Made by a program: the position numbers and the translations under genes. Shown here in pieces: positions 45,988 through 54,662 of a stretch of 64,000 nucleotides of DNA (position 1 is the first letter of the stretch; each line of letters begins with the position of its first letter). The stretch is from JADGRF01 sp035274465 (GTDB lineage Bacteria; Myxococcota_A; Polyangia; Polyangiales; JAFGIB01): NCBI GenBank assembly GCA_035274465.1, contig DATEOF010000467.1:20852-84851 (forward strand), written 5' to 3'. The notes under the pieces were generated by a model that saw only the letters and a program-made list of their open reading frames with translations, was not told where the DNA came from and did not search any database.

Positions 45988-48378
45988 GTGGCCCAGCTAA
46001 CTCAGGACGAGAACAGCGCACAGAATCAGGCCGACGAGACGGAGCTCCGAGCGGCGGAGACTGCTGGCGCGATCGGCGTGCCGGGCGCGGAGCCTCCACG
46101 GCGCGATGACGACCCGCACGTCCGCCACCGCAAGACCAGCGCCGCGGGACCGGTGTCGGTGTGGGAGACGACGCGGCGCGGCATCGGCTCGATGGGCGTG
46201 AAGCGAACCTTGCAGACGCTCACGGCGCTCAATCAGAAGGACGGCTATGACTGTCCGAGCTGCGCCTGGCCCGACCCCGATGATCACCGCAAGGCGGCAG
46301 AGTTCTGTGAGAGTGGCGCGAAGGCGGTCGCGAGCGAGGCCACGCGGGCGCGGGCGACGCCGGCGTTCTTCGCCACCCACGCCATCTCGGAGCTCGCGAA
46401 GCAGAGTGACGCCTGGCTCGATCGAGCGGGGCGCATCACGCACCCGATGCTGCGTACCAAGGGTTCGGATCACTACGAGGCGATCACCTGGGACGAAGCG
46501 TTCGCGCTGATCGCGAGCGAGCTGAACGCGCTCGAATCTCCCAATCAAGCGTCGTTCTACACGTCTGGACGTGCGAGCAACGAGGCGGCGTTCATGTACC
46601 AGCTGTTCGTCCGACAGTTCGGTACGAACAACCTACCGGACTGCTCGAACATGTGCCACGAATCGAGCGGCCTCGGCCTGACCAATACCATCGGCATCGG
46701 CAAGTCCACGGTCAAGATCGAAGACTTTGCGCTGGCCGACAGCATCTTCGTCATCGGACAGAACCCGGGAACCTGTCACCCGCGGATGTTGACGGAGTTG
46801 CAGAAGGCCGCGCGCAACGGTTGTAAGATCGTGAGCGTCAACCCGTTCGCCGAGACTGGGTTGATTCGATTCGCGAACCCGCAGGAGCCGCTCGGCTTGT
46901 TGGTCGGCGCGGGAACGCCGATCGCGAGCCTGTTCCTGCCCGTCCGCATCAACGGCGATGTCGCGCTCTTGAAGGGCATCATGAAGCACATGCTCGAGCG
47001 CGATCGCGCGAGCGGCGGCGCGATCCTCGCACACGACTTCATCGAGCATCACACCGCGGGTTACGACGCGTTCGTGCGCGACCTGCATCACTGTAGCTGG
47101 GAGGAGATCCTGCGCGAGAGTGGGGTGGCGAGGGAGCTGATCGAGCAAGCGGCGGAAATCGCGATCGCATCGGAACGGATGATCTGCTGCTGGGCGATGG
47201 GCATCACGCAACACAAGAACGGCGTCGCCAACGTGCAGAGCATCGTGAACTTCGCGCTGCTCCGGGGCCAGGTCGGACGGCGCGGTGCTGGGTTGTGTCC
47301 CGTGCGCGGTCACAGCAACGTGCAGGGCGATCGGACCGTCGGCATCTGGGAGAAGATGAGCGACACGTACATGAAGGCCCTCGGGGCGGAGTTTGGCTTC
47401 GCGCCACCTCGGAGCCACGGCCTGGACACGGTGCACACCATTCAAGCGATGCACGACGGCAGCGTGAAGGTGTTCGTCGCGCTGGGTGGCAATTTCCTCG
47501 GCGCAACGCCGGACACCCACTACACGTCCGAGGCGATCGCGCGCTGCAGGCTCACCGTCCAGGTGTCGACGAAGATCAATCGTGCGCACCTGGTCACCGG
47601 TGAACGAGCGCTGATCTTGCCCTGCCTGGGACGGACCGAGCGCGACCGCCAGGCGTCGGGCGAGCAGTTCGTCAGCGTGGAGGACACGACGGGCGTCGTG
47701 CATCAGTCGCGCGGTGTGCTTGCCCCGGCTTCAGATCAGCTGAAGAGTGAGCCGGCGATCGTGGGAGGCATCGCGCAGGCGACGCTGGGGTTCAAGACGA
47801 CGGTCGACTGGCAGGGCCTGGTCGACGACTACGACAGGGTGCGCGACCACATCGAGCACGTGGTCCCGGGCTTCACGCAATACAACACGCGGGTGCGCCA
47901 GCCGGGAGGCTTCTATCTGCCGAATGCCCCGCGCGAAGGCATCTTCACCACGCCCAACAAACGCGCCAACTTCACGGTGAACGCCATCGCCGCGCACCCG
48001 CTCGAGCCCGGTCAGCTGCTGTTGATGACAGTGCGCAGCCACGACCAGTTCAACACGACCATCTACGGCGAGGACGACCGCTACCGCGGCATCTACGGCG
48101 GACGGCGCGTCGTGTTCTTGAACCAAGCCGACGTACGCCAGCTCGGACTGCGGAAGGACCAGTGGGTCGATCTGATCGCGCACAGCGGGGTGCAGCGGCG
48201 CCGCGCCGAGCGCTTCAAGGTCGTCCCGTACGAGATCCCCCTCGGCTGTGCAGCCGCGTATTATCCAGAAACGAACGTCCTGGTGGCCCTGCAAGACGTC
48301 GCGGAAGGCAGCAACCAGCCGAGCTCGAAATCCGTCGTGATCTCGATCGAGCCGTCACGCCCGGAACAGGAAAACTAA
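45988..48378 (+). CDS. FdhF/YdeP-family molybdopterin oxidoreductase
   Basis: A 796-residue protein with GTG start preceded by CGGAGG. It contains the YdeP-type N-terminal cysteines (DCPSCAWPDP near residue 90 and EFCESGAKAVA) and the large molybdopterin-binding core (SNMCHESSGLGL, FVIGQNPGTCHPRML, QHKNGVANVQSIVNFALL, GLCPVRGHSNVQGD), then a C-terminal dinucleotide-binding domain. The typical formate dehydrogenase CxxC-x3-C cluster arrangement is altered, as in YdeP. Substrate is unknown; YdeP of E. coli is linked to acid resistance. It stands alone; no fdhD or maturation genes are nearby. It overlaps the Nudix gene end to end by 24 bases. Confidence 0.85.
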   Translation: MAQLTQDENSAQNQADETELRAAETAGAIGVPGAEPPRRDDDPHVRHRKTSAAGPVSVWETTRRGIGSMGVKRTLQTLTALNQKDGYDCPSCAWPDPDDHRKAAEFCESGAKAVASEATRARATPAFFATHAISELAKQSDAWLDRAGRITHPMLRTKGSDHYEAITWDEAFALIASELNALESPNQASFYTSGRASNEAAFMYQLFVRQFGTNNLPDCSNMCHESSGLGLTNTIGIGKSTVKIEDFALADSIFVIGQNPGTCHPRMLTELQKAARNGCKIVSVNPFAETGLIRFANPQEPLGLLVGAGTPIASLFLPVRINGDVALLKGIMKHMLERDRASGGAILAHDFIEHHTAGYDAFVRDLHHCSWEEILRESGVARELIEQAAEIAIASERMICCWAMGITQHKNGVANVQSIVNFALLRGQVGRRGAGLCPVRGHSNVQGDRTVGIWEKMSDTYMKALGAEFGFAPPRSHGLDTVHTIQAMHDGSVKVFVALGGNFLGATPDTHYTSEAIARCRLTVQVSTKINRAHLVTGERALILPCLGRTERDRQASGEQFVSVEDTTGVVHQSRGVLAPASDQLKSEPAIVGGIAQATLGFKTTVDWQGLVDDYDRVRDHIEHVVPGFTQYNTRVRQPGGFYLPNAPREGIFTTPNKRANFTVNAIAAHPLEPGQLLLMTVRSHDQFNTTIYGEDDRYRGIYGGRRVVFLNQADVRQLGLRKDQWVDLIAHSGVQRRRAERFKVVPYEIPLGCAAAYYPETNVLVALQDVAEGSNQPSSKSVVISIEPSRPEQEN

Positions 48379-48873
48379 CCCGTCGCGAAGCCATGGAGTA
48401 CAGCGCTCCTCACGAACGATGCGCTCGGCTTCGGCCAGTGCCATGAAGCGCCCTCCGCTGGCTTCGGCCGGATCGAGCTTGATCGCGCCGCCGGCGTGTT
48501 TCATCAGGAACACTGCGACCCACTGGCGCTCCGGAGGGTCGTGGTGGTGAAAGGTGCCGAGGAACGAGAGCGGTGCTTCGAGGCCGAGCTCCTCCGCCGC
48601 TTCGCGTGTCGCGGCTTCTGCATAGCTCTCTCCATAGGCGACGTGGAATGAAGCCGAGCTGTCGTGGCATCCGGGAAAGATGCGCTTCTCTGCGGCGCGC
48701 CGCGTCAGGTACACGTTGGCATCCGCATCGACCAGAAACACGATGCCGCTGCGATGCCTGAGCTGCTCGGCGTGTGCACGCGAGCGCTCGACCGGGCCCA
48801 GCGGCACATCGTCTTCAGTCACATGCCAGAGCCACTCGGCCGCTGGCTCACTCGAGTTTGCAGGCGAGCTCAC
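48355..48873 (-). CDS. Nudix hydrolase (IDI/YfcD-like)
   Basis: A 172-residue Nudix protein. The box reads ESYAEAATREAAEELGL, matching E-x7-REUxEExG; the leading Gly of the classical box is replaced by Phe (SFHVAYGES), which also occurs in isopentenyl-diphosphate-isomerase-like members. The N-terminal half (PLGPVERSRAHAEQLRHR) is the YfcD/IDI-type wording. Likely hydrolyses a nucleoside or dinucleotide diphosphate linkage; substrate unknown. Convergent with the YdeP-like gene. Confidence 0.8.
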   Translation of the reverse strand: MSSPANSSEPAAEWLWHVTEDDVPLGPVERSRAHAEQLRHRSGIVFLVDADANVYLTRRAAEKRIFPGCHDSSASFHVAYGESYAEAATREAAEELGLEAPLSFLGTFHHHDPPERQWVAVFLMKHAGGAIKLDPAEASGGRFMALAEAERIVREERCTPWLRDGLVFLFRA

Positions 48874-48921
48874 TGACTATCCGCGCTCCCCCGGAACCAT
48901 CCCACTCATCGGGCCAGTCGG

Positions 48922-49368
48922 CTACTTCCGGTGCCGCGCGTCGACTTGCGCAAGGAGCTCGACGCCGGCCTTGCCCTGCTCGCCGCGCTCGGTCTCGAAC
49001 CACGTGCGCAGCAGCTCCTTCGCCATGTCGTCCGACAGGCTGCGGTTCGACAAGCACAGCACGTTCGCATGGTTCCACACGCGCGCGGCCGCTGCCTGCC
49101 CGGGGTCGCCGCACAGCGCGGCGCGAACTCCGCTCACCTTGTTCGCAGCCATGCTGATGCCGGTGCCACTCCAGCAAAAGAAGATGCCTTCGTCGCAGTC
49201 CCCGCGAGCGACCGCAAGCGCCGCCTGTTCGGCCGCAGTGGCCCACGGCACTTCGGCGCCGCTCGCGAGCGACCCGAACGCCACCAGCTCGTGGCCACGC
49301 TCTTCCAGATAGCGGCGGACGGTCGCGTGAACGGGGTAGGGTTCGTCGGAGCAGACGGCGATGCGCAT
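48922..49368 (-). CDS. rpiB: Ribose-5-phosphate isomerase B/LacAB-family isomerase
   Basis: A 148-residue RpiB/LacA-type isomerase starting MRIAVCSDEPYPVHATVRR. The active-site Cys lies in GIFFCWSGTGISMAANK near residue 66, equivalent to GILICGTGIGIS in E. coli RpiB, and GVRAALC follows. SLSDDMAKELLRTWFET is the conserved end. The CWSGTG replacement of CGTG and YPVHATVRR instead of the usual SDHAG-type phosphate loop place it in a divergent subgroup, so the sugar may differ from ribose-5-phosphate. The longer frame upstream is not supported. Confidence 0.75.
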   Translation of the reverse strand: MRIAVCSDEPYPVHATVRRYLEERGHELVAFGSLASGAEVPWATAAEQAALAVARGDCDEGIFFCWSGTGISMAANKVSGVRAALCGDPGQAAAARVWNHANVLCLSNRSLSDDMAKELLRTWFETERGEQGKAGVELLAQVDARHRK

Positions 49369-49501
49369 GGCGATGTCCGCAAGTGTGCGAGCTTCGATGG
49401 CGCCCGTCCAGCACCGTATGGCGCTTGCGCGCGCTCGCGGCATTCCAGCGGCGTTCGCCAACGACGCGAGCACGCCGCGACGATGGTGTAGGATAGGCTG
49501 C

Positions 49502-49927
49502 TTGGACAACACCCGATCGCCCCTCAATCCTCGGCTCGAGCTCGTGCTGTACGTTGCCCTGAGCGCGCTGGCTGGTTGCGCGCCCTCGGTGCTGACCATC
49601 GACGAGATTCCTCAGGGCAAACGGCTCGACGAGCTCGATGAAGAGCAACGCGAAGGGTTTTGCGATTGGGGTCGCGGGCTCTGGGATCGGAACTTTTCCG
49701 TCGGACTTGTCTGCGAAGATACCACCATCCGTTTCACGGGCGGCATCTGCGATCCAATGTTTCCCGAGAAGTGCAAGTCCACCGTCCGGGAAGTGCGAGC
49801 GTGTACCGAGGCATTCATCCAGCACGCCGTGAGCGACCCGTGCTCGTTGGTGGATCTCGACGCCGAGCGAGCGCGTATGTTCTGGGAGGGTATACCCGAG
49901 TGTGAGGGAGTGGATCGCTGCAACTAG
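49502..49927 (+). CDS. Small Cys-rich lipoprotein
   Basis: A protein of about 141 residues with a probable TTG start at 49502; the frame has no closer ATG, and the longer frame overlaps the rpiB-like gene. The leader ends in lipobox ALAGC. The mature part has six cysteines (GFCDWGRG, LVCEDTT, GGICDP, EKCKST, RACTEA, PCSL, then ECEGVDRCN), suggesting a disulfide-rich secreted domain. No family recognised. The stop overlaps the E2-like gene on the other strand by four bases. Confidence 0.55.
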   Translation: MDNTRSPLNPRLELVLYVALSALAGCAPSVLTIDEIPQGKRLDELDEEQREGFCDWGRGLWDRNFSVGLVCEDTTIRFTGGICDPMFPEKCKSTVREVRACTEAFIQHAVSDPCSLVDLDAERARMFWEGIPECEGVDRCN

Positions 49928-50718
49928 GCGCAGCCTTGCGGATCGCTCAGCACCTCTTGAAACCGACGCGCGAGCTTGCCTGCCTGGTAGCCGTCCAGCA
50001 CGCGGTGGTCGAGTGTTACGCCGATGGGGAGCACGGGGCGGATGACCAGCTGATCGTTCTCCACGACGGCGGCCTGTCGCACTGCACCCACGGTCACGAT
50101 GATCGGGACGCGGCTGAAGGGGACGAGTGGAGCGAAGGCGTGGGGTAGGCCGAAGACGCCCACGTTGGTGACCATCGCGCTGCCGAAGGCGTCGTTCGGG
50201 ACACCGAAGCGGCTGAGGTCCAGGCCCCAGTCGTAGACCGCGGTCTCCACTGCGCGCAGCGCGCTGGTTCGCAGCGGCGCGGGCAGGCGACCGAGGAGGG
50301 CATCCGAGCGCGAGAGCTTGTGCTCGCGGTGCGCTCGGATGCCTGCCGCGGTGTCGGCGAGCTCGCGGGCGATGTCACTCAGCGGTTTGCGATCGATCGC
50401 CTCGATCTTCGCGCCCGAGAGGTTCTCGCCGCGTTCATAGGCGACCTGGAAGAAGACGTCGACGCGGTCGCGCGTGTACAAGCGACCGCGCCGGACGATG
50501 GCGTTCACGCTCGGGCAGTCTGCGATCGCGAGGCCGACCGCCTTGCCGACGAGATGCGTGAGCGTGACCTTGGGAGCATCGAACTGTTCGAGGTACGCGA
50601 GCGCGCGGCTGACGTCGACGTCCAGCATGCCGTAGACCGTGGGGTCGGTCGGTCTGCTCCACGCGCTGAGCGCGATCGCGCGCCAGGTCGACTGTCGCGA
50701 CGCAGGGTGGAAGGTCAT
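49924..50718 (-). CDS. 2-oxoacid dehydrogenase E2-type catalytic domain without lipoyl domain
   Basis: A 264-residue stand-alone acyltransferase domain of the 2-oxoacid dehydrogenase E2/CAT fold. The catalytic His-Asp motif is LDHRVLDG near the C terminus, and GVPNDAFGSAMVTNVGVFGL is the conserved core. Lipoyl and peripheral-subunit-binding domains are absent, so it is not a classical E2; some small E2-like proteins and chloramphenicol acetyltransferases share this fold. The chosen ATG follows the HPF gene by 22 bases; a much longer frame reads through that gene and is rejected. Acyl acceptor unknown. Confidence 0.7.
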   Translation of the reverse strand: MTFHPASRQSTWRAIALSAWSRPTDPTVYGMLDVDVSRALAYLEQFDAPKVTLTHLVGKAVGLAIADCPSVNAIVRRGRLYTRDRVDVFFQVAYERGENLSGAKIEAIDRKPLSDIARELADTAAGIRAHREHKLSRSDALLGRLPAPLRTSALRAVETAVYDWGLDLSRFGVPNDAFGSAMVTNVGVFGLPHAFAPLVPFSRVPIIVTVGAVRQAAVVENDQLVIRPVLPIGVTLDHRVLDGYQAGKLARRFQEVLSDPQGCA

Positions 50719-50740
50719 GCTGCCAGCATACCACCCCGAG

Positions 50741-51049
50741 CTACGCTGTTTCGTGCTGACGCCGGCGTCGCGAGCGGCCTTCGAGCTGGCGTTCCACCGC
50801 ATCGAACGCGTCACGTAACGCGGTATACGCGCCTTCCTTGGCGTGGACCGCGATCTCGCTGCCGGGTAGTCCGAGTCGGATTCGCACGTCGTAGTCCTGG
50901 CCCTGGCGGTGCGGTGATTGAAGCGTGACGTGACAGCTGGTGATGCGATTCGCGAAGCGGTCCAGTCGAGCGGCGAGCTCGCGCACGCGAGCCTCGATGA
51001 AGGGGGATGGTTCGATTCCGCGGAAGGTGATCTGCAATGGTTGCTGCAC
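50741..51049 (-). CDS. hpf: Ribosome hibernation-promoting factor (short HPF/RaiA type)
   Basis: A 102-residue protein of the HPF/YfiA fold: LQITFRGIEPSPFIEARVRE, the C-terminal basic helix LEGRSRRRRQ, and no C-terminal dimerisation domain. HPF binds the 30S subunit and stalls ribosomes in stationary phase. It is flanked by a CBS protein gene 25 bases upstream and an E2-like gene 22 bases downstream, all on one strand. Confidence 0.82.
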   Translation of the reverse strand: MQQPLQITFRGIEPSPFIEARVRELAARLDRFANRITSCHVTLQSPHRQGQDYDVRIRLGLPGSEIAVHAKEGAYTALRDAFDAVERQLEGRSRRRRQHETA

Positions 51050-51074
51050 GGCCTTGTTCTCCCGGTTTGAGGCG

Positions 51075-51503
51075 CTACTCCGCTGCCCGAGCTTCGAGCT
51101 CGTACAGCGCGCGCAGGACGTCGATGTAGCTCACGATGCCCGAGAGCGCGCCTTCGGCGTCCACGACGGGCAGCGCGCCGACTTTGTGCTCGAGCATGAG
51201 CTCGATGATCTCGGTGACTTCGCACTCTTCCTCGATCGTGATCACATCCTGCGTCATCACGTCACGGACCTTGGTTTGCAGCGCGACCTTGTATTCGCCG
51301 ATCCACTGCTCGTTCGCGATGCGGGGTGTCGAGAGCGCGCGCAAGTCGCGATCACTGAACATGCCCACGACTTCCCGCTGCGCGTTGATCACCGGCAGGT
51401 GGCGCACGTCCAGCATCTGCAGCGCCTGAACCGCGTCGCCCACGGTTGCGTTCACGGGAAGTGTTGCGGGGGTCTGGGTCATGATGTCGATCGCACGGGA
51501 CAT
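51075..51503 (-). CDS. Two-CBS-domain protein
   Basis: A 142-residue protein starting MSRAIDIMTQTPATLPV that consists of two CBS domains: the first with HLPVINAQREVVGMFSDRDL, the second with VGALPVVDAEGALSGIVSYIDVL. CBS pairs bind adenosine nucleotides and act as energy or stress sensors. Its place upstream of hpf in the same operon suggests a link to growth arrest or ribosome hibernation. No catalytic domain is attached. Confidence 0.85.
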   Translation of the reverse strand: MSRAIDIMTQTPATLPVNATVGDAVQALQMLDVRHLPVINAQREVVGMFSDRDLRALSTPRIANEQWIGEYKVALQTKVRDVMTQDVITIEEECEVTEIIELMLEHKVGALPVVDAEGALSGIVSYIDVLRALYELEARAAE

Positions 51504-51703
51504 GGTCGCTCTCCTCGAACACACCAGACGCAGGAAGTGGGCCAAGGCCGCATGGCCGGTCTGCAGGGTGCGCGAGCACCGCAGGCCGCAAGTCTTGCGG
51601 CTGGGCTGTCGGGTGGCGAAAAAGCAGCGCGGCCAAGGTTCCCCGGCCGGGCGCGCAACGCTTGCGCGAGGCTGGCACGAGCGCTGCTTGGTTTGTCCAT
51701 CGC

Positions 51704-53113
51704 ATGAGCATCGAGGTGCAATTCATCGGCGCCGCCCAGACCGTGACGGGCTCGCGCCATCTGGTGCGCACGCCTCGCGCGACGTTGTTGCTGGATTGCG
51801 GCCTGTTCCAGGGTCACCGGGCGGAGTCGCGCCGGCGGAACCTCGAGCTCGGGCTGGATCCTTCGGCCGTGGACGCCGTGGTGCTCTCGCACGCGCACAT
51901 CGATCACTCGGGCGCGCTGCCGCTGTTGTGCAAGCAAGGCTTTGGCGGTCCGATCTACGCGACGCCCGCGACGCGCGATCTGTGTGCGGTGATGTTGCAG
52001 GACGCAGCGCTGATCCAGGCTGCCGATGCTCGCTACCTCAACCGTGCGATCGAGCGCGACCACGTGGACGCCGAACCGATCGAGCCTCTCTACACGCGAG
52101 AGGACGCGGCCCGCGCAGTCGAGCAGTTCATCAGTATTTCGTACCGCCGGCGCCAGCAGATCGCGCAGGGCGTCTGGTTGCGCTTCCTCGACGCGGGGCA
52201 CGTGTTGGGCAGTGCGATCTGCGTGCTCGACATCGAGGATGGCGCGGACGTGAAGCGTCTGGTGTTCAGCGGCGACCTCGGGCGCGCCGGCCTGCCGATC
52301 CTGCGCGATCCCGAGGTGCCGGACGGTGCCACCGGGCTGATCCTCGAGGGTACGTACGGTGACCGGCTACATCCACCGCTCGGCGAGGTAGATCAGCAGC
52401 TCGCGGCGGTGGTGCAGCGGACGGCGGCACGCGGCGGCAAGGTCATCATCCCCTCGTTTGCGCTCGAGCGCGCGCAACAGCTGGTCTTCGCGCTGAAGAA
52501 GCTGCGGAACGCGGGCCAGATCCCCAAGCTACCGGTGTACGTCGACTCGCCGCTGGCGGTGAACATCACACAGGTCTTTCGGCTGCACCCGGAGTGCTAC
52601 GACAGTGAGCTGGCGCAGGTGCTGGCCAGCGGCGATTCGCCCTTCGAGTTCGAGGGCCTGCGCTTCGTGGATTCGCCGGAGGAGTCGCGGGCGATCGACG
52701 CGCGCGCCGAGCCTTGCGTGGTCATCTCCGCCAGCGGCATGTGCGAGGCGGGCCGCGTTCTGCATCACCTCAAGGCGTGCGTCGAGGATCCGCGCCACAG
52801 CGTGGTCATCGTCGGCTTTCAAGCGCAGCATACACTCGGACGCCGCCTGGTCGAACGCAGGCCGAAGCTGCGCATCTTCGGCGTGGAACGGCGCCTGCAG
52901 GCCGAGGTCGCGGTGCTGAACGGGCTGAGCGCGCACGCGGACAGCGCGGATCTCGTGCACTTCGCCAAAGCCGTGCGCGATCGCGGCGCGCTGGCGGGGA
53001 CCGCACTCGTGCACGGCGACCCAGCGCCGCTCGCCACGCTGCGCACCGCGCTCGAGGCCGCCGGCCTTCCCGAAGTGCGCGTGCCCAAGCCGAATGACAC
53101 GTGGAGGTTGTGA
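51704..53113 (+). CDS. Beta-CASP metallo-beta-lactamase nuclease (CPSF-like)
   Basis: A 469-residue protein with the metallo-beta-lactamase motif SHAHIDHSGALP (HxHxDH), a later His in DAGHVLGS and Asp in SGDLGR, then the beta-CASP part with VISASGMCEAGRVLHHL and the final LSAHADS His. This is the CPSF73-like RNA-processing nuclease group. The start at 51704 is chosen because it begins SIEVQFIGAAQTVTGSRH, the family start. The ATPase gene starts one base after its stop, so the two are co-transcribed. It probably cleaves structured RNA. Confidence 0.88.
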   Translation: MSIEVQFIGAAQTVTGSRHLVRTPRATLLLDCGLFQGHRAESRRRNLELGLDPSAVDAVVLSHAHIDHSGALPLLCKQGFGGPIYATPATRDLCAVMLQDAALIQAADARYLNRAIERDHVDAEPIEPLYTREDAARAVEQFISISYRRRQQIAQGVWLRFLDAGHVLGSAICVLDIEDGADVKRLVFSGDLGRAGLPILRDPEVPDGATGLILEGTYGDRLHPPLGEVDQQLAAVVQRTAARGGKVIIPSFALERAQQLVFALKKLRNAGQIPKLPVYVDSPLAVNITQVFRLHPECYDSELAQVLASGDSPFEFEGLRFVDSPEESRAIDARAEPCVVISASGMCEAGRVLHHLKACVEDPRHSVVIVGFQAQHTLGRRLVERRPKLRIFGVERRLQAEVAVLNGLSAHADSADLVHFAKAVRDRGALAGTALVHGDPAPLATLRTALEAAGLPEVRVPKPNDTWRL

Positions 53114-53114
53114 A

Positions 53115-53726
53115 GTGAACCGTTGTACCTGCAAACGCCTGCACAACCCCGTCCGCATTGTACTCACGGGCGGACCCGGGGCAGGCAAGACCGCCGTGCT
53201 CGAGCTCGCCAAACAGTACTTCTGTCAGCACGTGGTGATCCTGCCCGAGGCGGCCAGCGTGCTGTTCGCGGGCGGTTTTCCGCGCGGTGGCAGCGCACTC
53301 GAACGCGCCGCGACCCAGCGCGCGATCTACCGCGTGCAACGCGAGCTCGAAGCCGTCGCGGACGCGCAGGACGACGCCGCGATCATCCTCTGCGATCGCG
53401 GCACCGTGGATGGCGCCGCCTATTGGCCGGGTCCCGGCTCACTCTTCGACGCCGTGGGCAGCACGCTCGCGGCCGAGCTCGCGCGTTATCACGAGGTCAT
53501 CCACCTCCGCACGCCAGACCCGCGGGACTACACGCGCGACAACCCCGTGCGCGTCGAGTCGGCCGCGCAGGCCGCGGCCATCGACGACGCCATCGCGCTC
53601 GCCTGGCGGGAGCACCCGAACATCGCGGTGGTGGAACGCAACGCCAGCTTCCTGGTGAAGGCAGAGGCGGCGCTGGCGTTGTTGCGGGCGCAGGTGCCCG
53701 CCTGTTGTTCGAGCGGCGCCCAGTAG
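53115..53726 (+). CDS. P-loop ATPase/kinase-like protein (AAA_28-like)
   Basis: A 203-residue protein with GTG start one base after the nuclease stop. Walker A is GGPGAGKT near residue 20. Further motifs are VILPEAASVLFAGGF and IILCDRGTVDGAAYW, resembling the NadR/AAA_28-type small ATPases. No membrane segment; three cysteines at the C terminus (PACCSS). It could be a nucleotide kinase or regulatory ATPase. The tight coupling to the beta-CASP nuclease suggests shared function. Confidence 0.72.
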   Translation: MNRCTCKRLHNPVRIVLTGGPGAGKTAVLELAKQYFCQHVVILPEAASVLFAGGFPRGGSALERAATQRAIYRVQRELEAVADAQDDAAIILCDRGTVDGAAYWPGPGSLFDAVGSTLAAELARYHEVIHLRTPDPRDYTRDNPVRVESAAQAAAIDDAIALAWREHPNIAVVERNASFLVKAEAALALLRAQVPACCSSGAQ

Positions 53727-53735
53727 TCGCCGGCC

Positions 53736-54578
53736 TCAGTGCTTCCGGAGTGTCTTGGAGGCGGGCATTCTACCGGTCGGCACGAGCCCTGTCAGGTTTT
53801 GCCGCGTGCGCTCGTCTCGCGGGACGTACAACACCATCCGCTGCTCCGGCGACTCGATGGCCGTGAGCGAGTGCATCTCCAGCTCGAGCTCCCCTGCGTA
53901 CGGGTGCGAGAAGCGCTTGCGCGTTCCGGTCTTGTCGCTGACGTGTTGGGCGCGCCATAGCTCGCTGAACAGACTGGAGCAGCGCGTGAGCTCGGCGATC
54001 AGGTCGAGGAAGGTGGGGTCGTGAGGATGTCGGGCAAAGGCGCCCCGCAGCGAGCCCACCGTTTCGCGCGCCACGCGGCGGTACTCGGGATACAAGTCGA
54101 GCGCGCGTTCGTCGCAGAAGACGAACCACGGGCCGTTGCGCGCGAAGCGGCCTTCGCGGTTGAAGCCCAGGAACAGCGCTTCGCCGAGCGGGTTCGTGGC
54201 GAGGATGTCGTGACGGGGGTTGAAGACGATCGCGGGCTGTTCCGTGACGGCCGCGAGCGCAGCGGCGAGCGCAGGGTGTACCTGGGTGCTGAGGCGCTGC
54301 GGCGGTGGCTCGCTGTCGCGGGCGAGTCGGTACAAGTATTTGCGTTCGCCTTCGTTGAGCTGCAGCGCGGTCGACACGGCTTCGAGCACGGCCACCGAGG
54401 GTGATGTCGCCCGGTCCTGCTCCAGGCGCGTGTACCAGTCGACGCTCAAGCCGGCGCGCTCCGCGACTTCTTCGCGCCGTAGGCCGGGGGTTCGGCGCCG
54501 CGCGAGGTTGCGACCGTTGTGTCCTTCCGGGCGTAGCTGTTCGCGCTTGGTTCGGAGGAATGCGCCCAGGCTCGGCAT
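53736..54578 (-). CDS. XRE-type regulator with MmyB-like ligand-binding domain
   Basis: A 280-residue regulator starting MPSLGAFLRTKREQLRPE. Residues about 5-75 form an XRE helix-turn-helix (RREEVAERAGLSVDWYTRLE) and the rest is an MmyB/MLTR-like domain (PAIVFNPRHDILATN, WFVFCDERA, FSHPYAGELELEMHSL), which in relatives binds a fatty acid-like ligand. It is divergent from a secreted propeller lipoprotein gene, with palindromes between. The longer frame to 54653 would cover those palindromes and is rejected. Likely represses itself and the neighbour. Confidence 0.82.
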   Translation of the reverse strand: MPSLGAFLRTKREQLRPEGHNGRNLARRRTPGLRREEVAERAGLSVDWYTRLEQDRATSPSVAVLEAVSTALQLNEGERKYLYRLARDSEPPPQRLSTQVHPALAAALAAVTEQPAIVFNPRHDILATNPLGEALFLGFNREGRFARNGPWFVFCDERALDLYPEYRRVARETVGSLRGAFARHPHDPTFLDLIAELTRCSSLFSELWRAQHVSDKTGTRKRFSHPYAGELELEMHSLTAIESPEQRMVLYVPRDERTRQNLTGLVPTGRMPASKTLRKH

Positions 54579-54592
54579 GACCCAGGTATGCC

Positions 54593-54621
54593 GCATCCTA
54601 GGATGCACGCAACCTGGTTGC
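54593..54621. promoter_or_regulatory. Two palindromes between XRE regulator and propeller lipoprotein
   Basis: GCATCCTAGGATGC (54593-54606) is a perfect 14-base palindrome and GCAACCTGGTTGC (54609-54621) is a palindrome around a central T. They lie in the 84-base divergent promoter region, two bases apart, and are good candidate binding sites for the XRE regulator. AAGGAGG precedes the lipoprotein ATG at 54663. Confidence 0.5.
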
Positions 54622-54662
54622 ATGCAGCGTCGCGCCACATGGTTCCTCGACAAGGAGGGGTC

